The position numbers and the translations under genes are program-made. Positions 26,656 to 35,586 of a DNA stretch of 64,000 nucleotides are shown here, in pieces; the stretch's first letter is position 1; each line of letters begins with the position of its first letter. The stretch covers positions 48,775 to 112,774 of the forward strand of contig CAZOSB010000004.1 of NCBI GenBank assembly GCA_964582545.1, written 5' to 3'. The notes under the pieces are model-generated. The model searched no databases, was not told where the DNA came from, and saw only the letters and a list, made by a program, of their open reading frames with translations. Origin of the DNA: JAVVUJ01 sp964582545. Lineage in GTDB: Bacteria > Bacillota > Clostridia > Peptostreptococcales > Anaerovoracaceae.

Positions 26656-26746
26656 CTCTACATGTCGCCCGCAAGGGTCAACTCTTCGCAAGGTACGTTC
26701 TTTGATATTCCGTCAATATCGTCTCCACGATATTTCCTACATATTA
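26656..26746. repeat. Diverged copy C of a dispersed intergenic repeat
   Basis: The right half (26701-26746) aligns to copies A and B: TTTGATATTC, a hairpin AATATCG/CGATATT, and the end TTTCCTACATA. The left half (26658-26685) resembles copy D instead. It ends directly at the rpsI terminator. The rest of 26417-26743 is AT-rich without a gene. Confidence 0.6.
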
Positions 26747-26793
26747 AAAAAAGTTACTCTATTTCAGATATTATACTTCCATAGAGTAACTTT
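26744..26793 (-). terminator. Intrinsic terminator of the rplM-rpsI operon
   Basis: AAAGTTACTCTA (26750-26761) pairs with TAGAGTAACTTT (26782-26793) around a 20-base loop; on the minus strand it is followed by seven T. Confidence 0.8.
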
Positions 26794-26845
26794 GATTTTA
26801 GAAAAGATGCGATACAATCTCTCAAATTCCAATCTAAATTTAAGA

Positions 26846-27241
26846 TTAACGTTTTGAGAACTGAGAAGCTTTTCTGGCCTTTTTCAAGCCATATTTCTTT
26901 CTTTCCTTCATTCTTGGGTCTCTGGTCATAAAGCCTGCTGCCTTTAAAGAAGGTCTGTACGCTTCTTTATCCGCTACGCAAAGCGCTCTGGAAATACCAT
27001 GTCTCAAAGCACCAGCCTGACCAGTAAATCCACCTCCCTTAACGGTAGCAATCACGTCGAATTTCCCTTCGCAACCAGCCACCTCAAAAGGTCTCTTTAC
27101 TTCTCTCTTTACAATTTCCATTCCGAAATAGTCTTCCAGAGATTTTTTATTTACGGTAATATTACCTTTGCCGGGAATCAATCTAACTCTGGCAATGGAT
27201 GATTTTCTTCTTCCTGTACCTTGGTACTGTAATTTAGCCAT
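26846..27241 (-). CDS. rpsI: 30S ribosomal protein S9, 131 residues
   Basis: Component of the small subunit head; its C-terminal tail reaches the P-site tRNA. The sequence shows the S9 signature GGGFTGQAGALRHGISRAL and the conserved basic end KARKASQFSKR. Length is normal. It lies 16 bases after rplM in the usual bacterial L13-S9 operon and is followed by a terminator. Confidence 0.98.
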   Translation of the reverse strand: MAKLQYQGTGRRKSSIARVRLIPGKGNITVNKKSLEDYFGMEIVKREVKRPFEVAGCEGKFDVIATVKGGGFTGQAGALRHGISRALCVADKEAYRPSLKAAGFMTRDPRMKERKKYGLKKARKASQFSKR

Positions 27242-27257
27242 TTACGATTCCTCCCTT

Positions 27258-27686
27258 CTAAAAATCCCAAACTTCCGGTTTTTGCGCGGCATGATCATGC
27301 TCAGACCCTGCAAAAACTCTCAGTTTTTTGTACATTTCTCTACCAAGCTTACCGTTTGGCATCATGCCTTTTACCGCATGTCTGATAATTTCTTCCGGAT
27401 TTCTTGCTTGAAGCTTTTCAAAAGTCAGTTCACGCAAGCCACCGGGATATCCTGTATGTCTCTTGTAAATTTTCTCTTTTCTTTTCTTTCCGGTCACCTC
27501 TATCTTCTCAGCATTGATGACGATTACATAATCACCTGTGTCAACGTGAGGAGTAAAGATGGGTTTTCTCTTTCCTCTTAAAATGGATGCAACTTCTGAA
27601 GCAAGTCGTCCCAGAGTTTTTCCCTCTGCATCGATGACGTACCACTTGCGCTCCACCTCATGAGGTTTTGCAATAAATGATTTCAT
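27258..27686 (-). CDS. rplM: 50S ribosomal protein L13, 142 residues
   Basis: Early-assembly protein of the large subunit. Hallmarks are the N-terminal RKWYVIDAEGKTLGRLAS, the central VITGKK-like stretch (EKIEVTGKKRKEKIYKRHTGYPGG) and AVKGMMPNGKLGREMYKKLRVF near the end. Length is normal. AGGAGGTAAAAA precedes the ATG. First gene of the rplM-rpsI operon, behind a probable structured leader. Confidence 0.98.
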   Translation of the reverse strand: MKSFIAKPHEVERKWYVIDAEGKTLGRLASEVASILRGKRKPIFTPHVDTGDYVIVINAEKIEVTGKKRKEKIYKRHTGYPGGLRELTFEKLQARNPEEIIRHAVKGMMPNGKLGREMYKKLRVFAGSEHDHAAQKPEVWDF

Positions 27687-27699
27687 TTTTTACCTCCTG

Positions 27700-27840
27700 C
27701 CTACTGGAATTGTCCTTCACAACAATGAAAATCCAATTTGTTTCGGCACCTTCCGATTGATGTTCGGCCACGGCCGGCTATCCAGCCTGTACCTGAATTT
27801 CAGTGTTACATGCCAATCTTGCACATAACGCACTTAAAAT
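27700..27840 (-). promoter_or_regulatory. Probable structured leader of the rplM-rpsI mRNA
   Basis: The 140 bases upstream of rplM are less AT-rich than other gaps here and contain several short inverted words (GCCGGCCGTGGCC around 27768-27780). Firmicutes have an autoregulatory L13 leader in this place. I cannot check the fold against that family, so this is an inference from position and composition. Confidence 0.4.
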
Positions 27841-27876
27841 TATATAATAGGAAAAAAACAATGTCAATGTTTATTT

Positions 27877-29232
27877 TTATTCATTTCTTAAGCTTTCCAA
27901 AGCGGAAAGTTTCATGGCACGCTGTGCAGGATAATAGCCAGACATAATGCCAATCACGGAGGAAAATAAGATGGCCCCAAGTGCTACCCACCAAGGAATG
28001 ATGGAAACCGGAGTACCATTCCCTCCAATGCCTAGGAACATGCTCATGACTTCGCTCAATAAGGTATTCATCAGGAAGGAAATAATATAACTTATAATCA
28101 TTCCTAACAGCCCCCCTATCAGACCGATCAGACCCGCTTCAATTAAAAACATCCTTTTAATATCCGGCAAGTTGGCACCTATGACCTTCATGACACCGAT
28201 CTCTTTTGTTCTCTCATAAATGGACATGATCATGGTGTTAGTAATGCCCAAAGCTGCTACAAGCAGTGAAATAGCACCGATTCCCCCTAGGATACCTTGT
28301 ATCATGGTCGCTGTTTCTTTCATGGACTCTAACCAATCGTTTAGGCTATGAGCCTGAAATCCCATCTTTCGAATGGATTCACTGATAGTAGCTACGTCAT
28401 CGATATTGCCTACATATACCATGGCTGAGTTATATCCTTTTCTCTTGTTGAAGCTGCTTTCTTTCCGTGCCTTTGCAGTGTCTGCATTGATAGCCTTCAC
28501 GATGTCTAAAGGCATATAAGAAGTGTATGCGGATTGGTCATTGGGGTTGTTTAGTGTTCCAACACCTTTGGCCTTGTATTCCTTATATGTAATCTTTCGA
28601 TCCTCTCCCCCCATGCCTTGCTCCGGTTTTTGCCCATAGCGATCATCGGCCGTTACGATGAGCTTATCCGTTATCACATCTACCTGAGGAGGAGCGCCCC
28701 AACTGTAACCTTGAGCTTTCTTAGGATTATAGAACCAACTAGGGACTTGGTTGCCAAATACTACTGTATATTTATCTCCCGGCATCAAAAGCCTTCCATC
28801 CTGTACCTCATACCCGAATTTCTGCATCAACTCAGGAGAAATACCCACTACGCTGGACTGCATGATATACTTTCCTATGGCAAACGTCAGGTATGCCTCT
28901 TCCTTGGCAGATGCAGCTTCTACCCCGGGTAATTTCCCTATTTCCGCAATTGCCTTATCGTCTAAAACTCCATCCTTTGGTTTTTCTGTGGAAGAGACGG
29001 CAACATCTCCCATCACCATATAACCGCCCCCTCCGGAGTATACATCGATCAAATGTAAATTCCCATAACTTTCAATTTGAGCTTGAAAACCTACAGAAAG
29101 ACCAAATCCTATTGACAGCATTACAATAATGGCGCAAGTACCAACTACTACACCAATTACCGCCAACAAAGTTCTGGTCTTTCTTCGAAATAAATTCTTT
29201 AAACTTAAGCTGAACAAATCTCTGCTATTCAT
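27877..29232 (-). CDS. MacB/FtsX-type ABC transporter permease, 451 residues
   Basis: One N-terminal membrane helix (RTLLAVIGVVVGTCAIIVML), a MacB periplasmic-core-like extracellular domain of about 250 residues, and three C-terminal helices with the FtsX pattern (SLLVAALGITNTMIMSIYERTKEIGVMKVIGA). These permeases use ATP hydrolysis for mechanotransmission or export rather than classical transport. I start at the ATG at 29232, which overlaps the previous stop by 8 bases; the frame runs 22 codons further upstream within that gene. It works with the ATPase at 31986 and the large surface protein between them. Confidence 0.88.
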   Translation of the reverse strand: MNSRDLFSLSLKNLFRRKTRTLLAVIGVVVGTCAIIVMLSIGFGLSVGFQAQIESYGNLHLIDVYSGGGGYMVMGDVAVSSTEKPKDGVLDDKAIAEIGKLPGVEAASAKEEAYLTFAIGKYIMQSSVVGISPELMQKFGYEVQDGRLLMPGDKYTVVFGNQVPSWFYNPKKAQGYSWGAPPQVDVITDKLIVTADDRYGQKPEQGMGGEDRKITYKEYKAKGVGTLNNPNDQSAYTSYMPLDIVKAINADTAKARKESSFNKRKGYNSAMVYVGNIDDVATISESIRKMGFQAHSLNDWLESMKETATMIQGILGGIGAISLLVAALGITNTMIMSIYERTKEIGVMKVIGANLPDIKRMFLIEAGLIGLIGGLLGMIISYIISFLMNTLLSEVMSMFLGIGGNGTPVSIIPWWVALGAILFSSVIGIMSGYYPAQRAMKLSALESLRNE

Positions 29233-31240
29233 CAATTTCCAGCTCCATCTGTTTTTTCTTTCTTCTCTTTTTTCTAATAAAGACTCCGGCACCCACACCG
29301 ATAACCGCTACTCCGCCGACAATCCAAATCCATTTGCTGATTCCTTTTTTCTCATTTTCCAAAGGCATATCCGGCTCGGGTCCAAAGATAGGCATCTCTC
29401 CCATTACCTGAAATTCAAAGGGCATTTCATAGGTCTGCTCTTCACCACCTGCATCTTCATAGGTAAAGACAACCGCTCCTGTCATCAGCCCCTCCTGTCT
29501 TGGGATTAGAGCAAAATCATAAGTGTCACTTTTCCCCGGATCCATATTTCCTACGAAGTAACTGATAGATTCCATAGTATCAAAATCTCCGTAGGCCGTA
29601 ACCCTCAAGTTATTCAAGGTGGTTTTTCCCATGTTGTAAAATTGCACGGATAACCCTGCGGGATTTCCCATAAAAAGTTCCATAGGCTGCATGATTTCAT
29701 CTACCGCTAATCTGGATTCCTGCATCACCGGTATGGATATGGTATCCTTGGAGGTAAACTCTTTATCTCCATCCTCGTAGGACATACTGATATCCATAGC
29801 GGAAGTCTCCTGCTTCGCATCCGGCTTCACGCTGAGCATCACAGAATAATTGGTCTGTTGTTTTTTCCCTACACTTTCAATAAAAAATGAATTGCTGCTG
29901 TTTACAGGGATAAAGGTTCCATCAGAACCCAAGGTTACTTTGATGTTGGACAGATCTCGTCCGCTGGTATTCTGTAAGGTCAAGTTTAAGCGAAATTTTG
30001 CCCCTGCCTGCACATAACTTCCTCCATAGCTATAGGCTGATACCATAAGCTGTGGTGTCTTTGCGTCGGTCTTTACTTTGTCTTTCTTAACAAACACATT
30101 AGCATATTGAGTGACGGTGCCTCCATCCTTTGCATCCACAGATTCTACCGTAATCTTAATGGGAAAGGAAGTATTCTCATCCACTTCCGAATATAGGTTT
30201 ACAGAATAATATTTACTGTCTCCCGGCGCAAATAAACTTTCTACAAATGTGCTCCTGGTTTTATTGTATAGACCTGTAGGCATTTCGCATGAAATTTTAA
30301 CATTTTTCAGTTCCTTGCTCCCTTTGTTTTTGACCTCAAAGGACATTCGAAAGTCCGTCTCTGTTAAAACTTCGTCCGGAATACTTACATTGGATATTTC
30401 CATATCCTCAATAGAACCCTTTGACTTTCCTGACTTTACAGGCACATAAATGGTTTTACTGACCTTTACTGCTTCATTGTTATAATCATTGCCGGTAACA
30501 ATCACTTCGACGGAATAGTTTTTGCTGTCAATGTCTGCATCCGCAGAAACGGGGAAATTTGCCGTAGCCCGATTTCCGATGGCCAAGGTTCCCACATTAG
30601 AGGTGGTACTTCCGTTGTTTATGTAAAGCCCCTCGGGTAATACCACCTCTACATTGGCATTTTTGATTGTGGTATTGCCCCTATTAAACACCCCGATACT
30701 CAAATTATTATCTTTTTCCGCTAGGATTCCTTCCGGATTATCCAGCGAATGGGAAATTTGCACTGCCACTATGTAGTTGCCCCCTGTGCCGGGAGAGGCT
30801 TCCACATTGGAAAACACGTCATAGGTAAAGGCCTTACTGTAAACCACATCTACCCCACTCTTTAATTCCAAAGTACCTACCGCATTGGGGTAATTATATG
30901 TATTGGACACGGTCACAGAGAAGGTGATGATAGTCTCCTGTCCTTTGCCGATAGTCGTCGAACCTCCGATTCCCCCAGAGACAGTAAACCCCTGACGGAG
31001 GAAGCTTAAGCTGGCGCTGTCTATCCTCACATCGTTAGGTTCGTTATTCTTAATTCTAAAGGACACGGTGGCATCCTTCTCCCCTACGTCAAAGGAGGCC
31101 GCTCCAGCATTGGTTACGTTCAAATTTGCAGTAAGCGCAGAACTCTTAAGAGGTAACGAAAAGGTAAGAGCTATGATAAAAAAAACGAGAACGTAACTGC
31201 TAATTTTTTTATAAGACTTAGTGTTTGCAATATTTTTCAT
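29225..31240 (-). CDS. Large surface beta-sandwich protein with signal peptide and C-terminal anchor helix, 671 residues
   Basis: A signal peptide (residues about 10-36, ending SSALTA), then an extracellular region of roughly 580 residues made of repeated beta-sandwich units of the CARDB/COG1361 type (phrases such as NRGNTTIKNANVEVVLPEG, FEVKNKGSKELKNVKI and LTLQNTSGRDLSNIKVTL mark successive units), and a C-terminal membrane helix (WIWIVGGVAVIGVGAGVFI) followed by a basic stop-transfer tail. I start at 31240 (GAGGAA site); an ATG 39 bases earlier, overlapping the ATPase gene, has none. Its place between ATPase and permease suggests the role of adaptor or substrate-binding partner, like MacA elsewhere. 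Confidence 0.8.
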   Translation of the reverse strand: MKNIANTKSYKKISSYVLVFFIIALTFSLPLKSSALTANLNVTNAGAASFDVGEKDATVSFRIKNNEPNDVRIDSASLSFLRQGFTVSGGIGGSTTIGKGQETIITFSVTVSNTYNYPNAVGTLELKSGVDVVYSKAFTYDVFSNVEASPGTGGNYIVAVQISHSLDNPEGILAEKDNNLSIGVFNRGNTTIKNANVEVVLPEGLYINNGSTTSNVGTLAIGNRATANFPVSADADIDSKNYSVEVIVTGNDYNNEAVKVSKTIYVPVKSGKSKGSIEDMEISNVSIPDEVLTETDFRMSFEVKNKGSKELKNVKISCEMPTGLYNKTRSTFVESLFAPGDSKYYSVNLYSEVDENTSFPIKITVESVDAKDGGTVTQYANVFVKKDKVKTDAKTPQLMVSAYSYGGSYVQAGAKFRLNLTLQNTSGRDLSNIKVTLGSDGTFIPVNSSNSFFIESVGKKQQTNYSVMLSVKPDAKQETSAMDISMSYEDGDKEFTSKDTISIPVMQESRLAVDEIMQPMELFMGNPAGLSVQFYNMGKTTLNNLRVTAYGDFDTMESISYFVGNMDPGKSDTYDFALIPRQEGLMTGAVVFTYEDAGGEEQTYEMPFEFQVMGEMPIFGPEPDMPLENEKKGISKWIWIVGGVAVIGVGAGVFIRKKRRKKKQMELEIDE

Positions 31241-31275
31241 ATTAGTTTCCTCTAATTCGCCTAATTCGCCATTTT

Positions 31276-31986
31276 TCATTTCGTTAATAGCTTATTTTTT
31301 TCTTCTATTTTTAGAATATTTCCATCTTTTATAGTTACAATCTTATCCGCATAGTCAGCTATGGTTCTATCATGGGTTACCAAGATTAAGGTTTGGTTAT
31401 GCTCCTTGACCCTACGAACCATCAGGTTCATCACTTCCACCGTGGTGTTGGAGTCCAAATTTCCGGTGGGTTCATCAGCAAAGATGATCTTGGGATTTCC
31501 CACCAAAGCTCTGGCAATCCCCACTCTCTGTTGCTGCCCTCCGCTCATCTGAGTGGGTTTCCTCTTTTCATATCCTACCAACCCTACAGACTCCAATGAT
31601 TCCCTAGCCATTTTCTTGCGATATTTCTTATCCACACCTCTAAAAATCAGAGGAAGACTGACGTTTTCCAATGCCGTCAGCATGGGAAGAAGGTGATAAG
31701 CCTGAAAAATAAAGCCGATGTTTTTCTGGCGAAACAGGGTAACATCCCCTTCATCCAACTTATGTATGGGAATCCCACCGATAAACACTTGACCCTTGGT
31801 GGGCTTTTCTAACCCCGCTACCATGTTTAAAAAGGTGGACTTCCCTGAGCCTGAGGTACCCAAAAAGCAAACAATCTCGCCTTTTGCTATATCTAAGCTC
31901 ACATCATCCAATGCTACTACCTTTTCATTGCCCATCCGATATATTTTTCGGATATTTTTTACGCTGATTAAAGGTTTTTGCTCCAT
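31276..31986 (-). CDS. MacB/LolD-type ABC transporter ATPase, 236 residues
   Basis: ATPase with Walker A GTSGSGKST near residue 45, Q-loop, signature QMSGGQQQRVGIARAL near 145, Walker B IIFADEPTGNLDS and the H-loop VTHD. FADEPTGNLDS is typical of the LolD/MacB/FtsE branch. First gene of a three-gene operon with the surface protein and the permease. The start lies 23 bases after the tyrS stop, so the operon may be read from the tyrS transcript. The exported or remodelled substrate is unknown. Confidence 0.92.
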   Translation of the reverse strand: MEQKPLISVKNIRKIYRMGNEKVVALDDVSLDIAKGEIVCFLGTSGSGKSTFLNMVAGLEKPTKGQVFIGGIPIHKLDEGDVTLFRQKNIGFIFQAYHLLPMLTALENVSLPLIFRGVDKKYRKKMARESLESVGLVGYEKRKPTQMSGGQQQRVGIARALVGNPKIIFADEPTGNLDSNTTVEVMNLMVRRVKEHNQTLILVTHDRTIADYADKIVTIKDGNILKIEEKNKLLTK

Positions 31987-32009
31987 AAAATCGTCCTTAA
32001 CTGCTAAGC

Positions 32010-33251
32010 TTATGGTTGGTTAATCTCCACCATATGATACGTTTTTTTCCCTTTTTTCAAAAGAAGCTTCCCATCTTTGAAGGTATCCAGAGTTACAACC
32101 ATCTTTTTATCAGTGACTTTTTCATCATTGATGGTAAGTCCTCCTTGCTCGATGGTTCGGAAGCCTTCCCCATTGCTGGGAACCAGTCCTACCTCTTTCA
32201 TTAACGTCACTACTCCCATGCCTTCCCCCTCAAAATTGGATTGCTCCATGAAAGTTTTTGGTACATTGTCCATGCTGCCACCTCCGGAAAAAAGTGCTCT
32301 GGCAGCATCTTGAGCTTTTGTAGCTTCCTCTTCACCGTGAACCAACTTTGTGATTTCAAAGGCTAATATTTCTTTGGCTTTATTAATTTCCGATCCCTCT
32401 AATACCGATAACCGATTTACTTCTTCCATAGGCAGGAAGGTGAGCATTCTCAGGCACATGTTTACATCTGCATCCTCCACATTTCTCCAATATTGGTAGA
32501 AATCATAAGGAGATGTCTTGTTGGGATCTAACCAAAGAGCACCTGCCTGAGTTTTTCCCATCTTTATCCCTGCACTGGTGGTCAACAGAGCAAAGGTCAT
32601 GCCGTAAACCTGCTGACTCTCTTCCCTTCTAACGAGATCTACTCCCCCAAGAATGTTGGACCATTGATCGTCGCCGCCAAATTGCATCTTGCATTGATAT
32701 CTTCTGTGAAGCTCTAAAAAGTCATAGGATTGCATCAACATATAGTTGAATTCCAAGAAGGACAATCCCGTTTCCAATCTTTGCTTGAAGCATTCCGCCG
32801 TCAACATTCGGTTGACTGAAAAGTGCTTTCCAATATCTCGAATAAACTGAATATAGTTTAAATCCAACAGCCAATCCGCATTGTTGACCGCAATGGCCTT
32901 ATCGTCTTCGAAATCTATGAATTTGCTAAAGGTCTTTTTAAAATTGTTGCAATTTTCAATTACATCCTCTTTGGAAAGGACCTTCCTCATATCCGATCGG
33001 CCAGAAGGATCACCCACTAAGCCGGTTCCTCCTCCCACCAAAACGATAGGGGTGTGGCCATACTTCTGCATGTACATCATGATGATGACCTGCATAAAGT
33101 GACCTACGTGAAGGCTGTCGGCAGTAGGGTCAAATCCAATATAAAATTTAATTTTTTCTTTGCCCAAAAGCTCTCGAATTTCAGCCTCATGGGTTGTTTG
33201 TTTGATAAAGCCACGTTCCATCAGAACGTCAAAAACATTGCCATTTTCCAT
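32010..33251 (-). CDS. tyrS: Tyrosyl-tRNA synthetase, 413 residues
   Basis: Class I synthetase charging tRNA-Tyr. The HIGH-type motif is HVGH at residues 48-51 within FDPTADSLHVGHF; the second motif, usually KMSKS, reads KMGKT near residue 233. Tyr-binding GGDDQWSNI lies near 195. A C-terminal S4 RNA-binding domain (GGLTINDEKVTDKKMVV) completes it. Length is normal for the bacterial TyrS type with KMGKT. No T-box leader is visible in the 39-base gap behind upp. Confidence 0.97.
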   Translation of the reverse strand: MENGNVFDVLMERGFIKQTTHEAEIRELLGKEKIKFYIGFDPTADSLHVGHFMQVIIMMYMQKYGHTPIVLVGGGTGLVGDPSGRSDMRKVLSKEDVIENCNNFKKTFSKFIDFEDDKAIAVNNADWLLDLNYIQFIRDIGKHFSVNRMLTAECFKQRLETGLSFLEFNYMLMQSYDFLELHRRYQCKMQFGGDDQWSNILGGVDLVRREESQQVYGMTFALLTTSAGIKMGKTQAGALWLDPNKTSPYDFYQYWRNVEDADVNMCLRMLTFLPMEEVNRLSVLEGSEINKAKEILAFEITKLVHGEEEATKAQDAARALFSGGGSMDNVPKTFMEQSNFEGEGMGVVTLMKEVGLVPSNGEGFRTIEQGGLTINDEKVTDKKMVVTLDTFKDGKLLLKKGKKTYHMVEINQP

Positions 33252-33290
33252 ATTTACCTCTTTGATTTATTTATTTGACTGCTCTATGGA

Positions 33291-33920
33291 TTATTTTGTT
33301 CCATATAATCTATCGCCTGCATCCCCTAAACCGGGAACGATGTATTTATTTTCGTCCAAATGAGTATCCTTTGCGGCTATAAAAATATCCACATCAGGAT
33401 GCGCTTGCTGTAAAAGCTCTATACCTTCCGGTGCTGCAATGAGACACATGAAGTGAATGGTCTTTCCACCTCTGTCCTTAATAAACTGAATGGCAGCAGC
33501 GGCGGATCCTGCAGTGGCGAGCATGGGATCTAAAACAAAAATTTCCCTGCTCTCTATGTCTGCCGGTAATTTGCAGTAGTATTCTACCGGTAAGTGCGTA
33601 TCGTGATCCCTGTATAGTCCAATATGTCCTACCTTTGCATTGGGGACCAATTCCAACATTCCATCTACCATACCTAAACCAGCTCGCAAAATAGGAACGA
33701 TTGCAATATCTTCCCCTTGCAGCATTTTAACGGTAGTGGTGCTCATGGGAGTTTCTATTTCCACATCCTTTAAAGGAAGTTTTCTGGTGACCTCATAGGC
33801 CATCAACATGGAAATTTCTCTCACCAGTTCTCTGAATTCCTTCACACTGGTTTCCTTCATTCTGATCATAGATGTCTTGTGTTGGATTAGGGGATGGTCA
33901 AATACGTACACTTTACTCAT
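33291..33920 (-). CDS. upp: Uracil phosphoribosyltransferase, 209 residues
   Basis: Salvages uracil to UMP with PRPP. PRPP-binding motif VLDPMLATAGSAAAA near residue 130, ILRAGLGMVDGM near 75 and the C-terminal uracil loop YIVPGLGDAGDRLYGT are all present. Length is normal. GGAGGTAATT precedes the ATG at 33920; the frame extends 4 codons further to a less likely ATG. It follows rpiB by about 100 bases (33921-34021) and is followed by tyrS. Confidence 0.97.
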   Translation of the reverse strand: MSKVYVFDHPLIQHKTSMIRMKETSVKEFRELVREISMLMAYEVTRKLPLKDVEIETPMSTTTVKMLQGEDIAIVPILRAGLGMVDGMLELVPNAKVGHIGLYRDHDTHLPVEYYCKLPADIESREIFVLDPMLATAGSAAAAIQFIKDRGGKTIHFMCLIAAPEGIELLQQAHPDVDIFIAAKDTHLDENKYIVPGLGDAGDRLYGTK

Positions 33921-34021
33921 AATTACCTCCATATTATCATTAACATGTTAAAATTTTAAAAATGCATTATCTACTATGTATTTAGCAGATACTTAATGGT
34001 TCTCGTTGCTATTGGTTAACC

Positions 34022-34471
34022 CTATTCCGGTAGTGCATTCAGAATGTCTACCCTGGTCTGATGACGACCTCCCTCAAATTTGGTACTCAGCCAAACATCT
34101 AATATCTCTATGGCACATTCCTTCTGTAAGGTTCTGCCTCCTAGTGCTAAGACATTGGCATCGTTGTGTTTTCTAGTCATCTCTGCCATGTGGATATCGG
34201 TACACAAAGCGCATCTGACTCCTTTTACCTTGTTGGCCGCCATGGAAATTCCAATGCCTGTACCGCAGCAAACCACACCTCGATCTGCTGTGCCTGATGC
34301 AACAGCTTCCCCACAAGCCTTCCCAAACACAGGATAGTCCACAGACTCTTCTGAATCTGTTCCCAAATCCAACACCTCAAAACCTTGAATCTCATATTTT
34401 TCTTTTAAATACTCTTTGAGGAACTCCTTTAATTCATATCCGCCGTGGTCACTGGCCAATGCTACTTTCAT
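34022..34471 (-). CDS. rpiB: Ribose-5-phosphate isomerase B, 149 residues
   Basis: Interconverts ribose-5-phosphate and ribulose-5-phosphate in the pentose pathway. The N-terminal ASDHGGYELK, catalytic Cys in GVVCCGTGIGISMAANK and NVLALGGRT match RpiB/LacAB. Length is normal. It is 17 bases after the tsaC-type gene, in the same transcript. Allose-6-phosphate isomerase is a close relative, but this clustering with tsaC and upp is usual for RpiB in Firmicutes. Confidence 0.95.
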   Translation of the reverse strand: MKVALASDHGGYELKEFLKEYLKEKYEIQGFEVLDLGTDSEESVDYPVFGKACGEAVASGTADRGVVCCGTGIGISMAANKVKGVRCALCTDIHMAEMTRKHNDANVLALGGRTLQKECAIEILDVWLSTKFEGGRHQTRVDILNALPE

Positions 34472-34488
34472 GGGAACACGCTACCTTT

Positions 34489-35574
34489 CTATACCTTTAC
34501 AATATTATATCCTGCGGATTTAAGCATTCTGTTCATTACCGCAAAACCTACCTGGTTTTCATCGGACAATGCTCCCGCCAAAATCAAATCTATCTCCTGC
34601 GAGTCCAATTCTCTGAGACGAGAAAAAAAGTCATGAGCAGCTTCGATAAATGCCTTTTCTTCAAATAAGATTACTCCTACCTTTAGACCGATGCCCTCAT
34701 TGAGCCCTTTCAATCTTTCTATTTCTTTTTTTACCCTGTTTCGTTCACCTTCGATAACAGTCATCTGCGCTTTTGGCGCATAATGAGTATACTTCATTCC
34801 TGGCGACTTTGGGGCGTGTCCATCGTCGGCTCCATCCGCATCCCAATTCTGCAAATTTAATGCCGGATCCATTTCCACCTTTCCCAGAACCGTCTCCAGA
34901 TCCTCCTTGGTAATGATACCGGGGCGTAAAATGGTGGGTAAGCTTTGCGAAAGATCCAAAACCGTAGACTCAATCCCCACTCTGCAGTCTTCCCCCAATA
35001 GAATCATATCAATTTTTCCTTCCAAGTCCTCTATCACGTGAGTACCCTTAGTGGGACTTGGTCTTCCAGAAACATTGGCACTGGGAGCCGCCACCGGGCA
35101 ACCGGCCTTCTTGATGAGCTCCAATGCCACTGGATTGTCCGGCATTCTGATGGCCACCGTGTCCAACCCACCGGTAGTTACCTTTGGTACCGTATCCTTC
35201 TTGGGTAAAACAACCGTAAGGGGACCTGGCCAAAAATGATCTATGAGACGTATAATTTGGGCGGTGAGCTGGGGTGTCAACTGACCAATATCGCTGGCTC
35301 TGGCTATATGAACGATCATTGGATTATCGGAAGGTCTGCCCTTTGCCGCATATACTTTTGCCACTGCCTCCGGATCCAAAGCATTGGCACCTAAGCCGTA
35401 AACGGTTTCCGTAGGAAAGGCCACCAATCCGCCCTTGGCAAGAATGTCGGCTCCATGATCTACCTTTTCCAGTGCTTTTTCTATCTTTTTTTCTGCAGCG
35501 TCATCGGAAGCTTCCATGGAGGCTTTCAGGTTTTCTATATTTAAATCTGTCACATCATAAATTATGGTTTTCAT
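34489..35574 (-). CDS. tsaC: Threonylcarbamoyl-AMP synthase, Sua5 type, 361 residues
   Basis: Makes threonylcarbamoyl-AMP for the t6A37 modification of ANN-decoding tRNAs. The N-terminal YrdC domain (residues about 45-235) contains GLVAFPTETVYGLGANA and KGRPSDNPMIVHI; SANVSGRPSPT is the active-site loop. A C-terminal Sua5 domain (about 260-361) makes it the long form found in Gram-positives and eukaryotes, in contrast to the short TsaC. It lies 12 bases downstream of prfA. Confidence 0.95.
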   Translation of the reverse strand: MKTIIYDVTDLNIENLKASMEASDDAAEKKIEKALEKVDHGADILAKGGLVAFPTETVYGLGANALDPEAVAKVYAAKGRPSDNPMIVHIARASDIGQLTPQLTAQIIRLIDHFWPGPLTVVLPKKDTVPKVTTGGLDTVAIRMPDNPVALELIKKAGCPVAAPSANVSGRPSPTKGTHVIEDLEGKIDMILLGEDCRVGIESTVLDLSQSLPTILRPGIITKEDLETVLGKVEMDPALNLQNWDADGADDGHAPKSPGMKYTHYAPKAQMTVIEGERNRVKKEIERLKGLNEGIGLKVGVILFEEKAFIEAAHDFFSRLRELDSQEIDLILAGALSDENQVGFAVMNRMLKSAGYNIVKV

Positions 35575-35586
35575 ATGTCGCCTTCT

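Noticed and set aside
33252..33290. T-box leader for tyrS
   Set aside because: The gap between upp and tyrS is only 39 bases and too short for a T-box.
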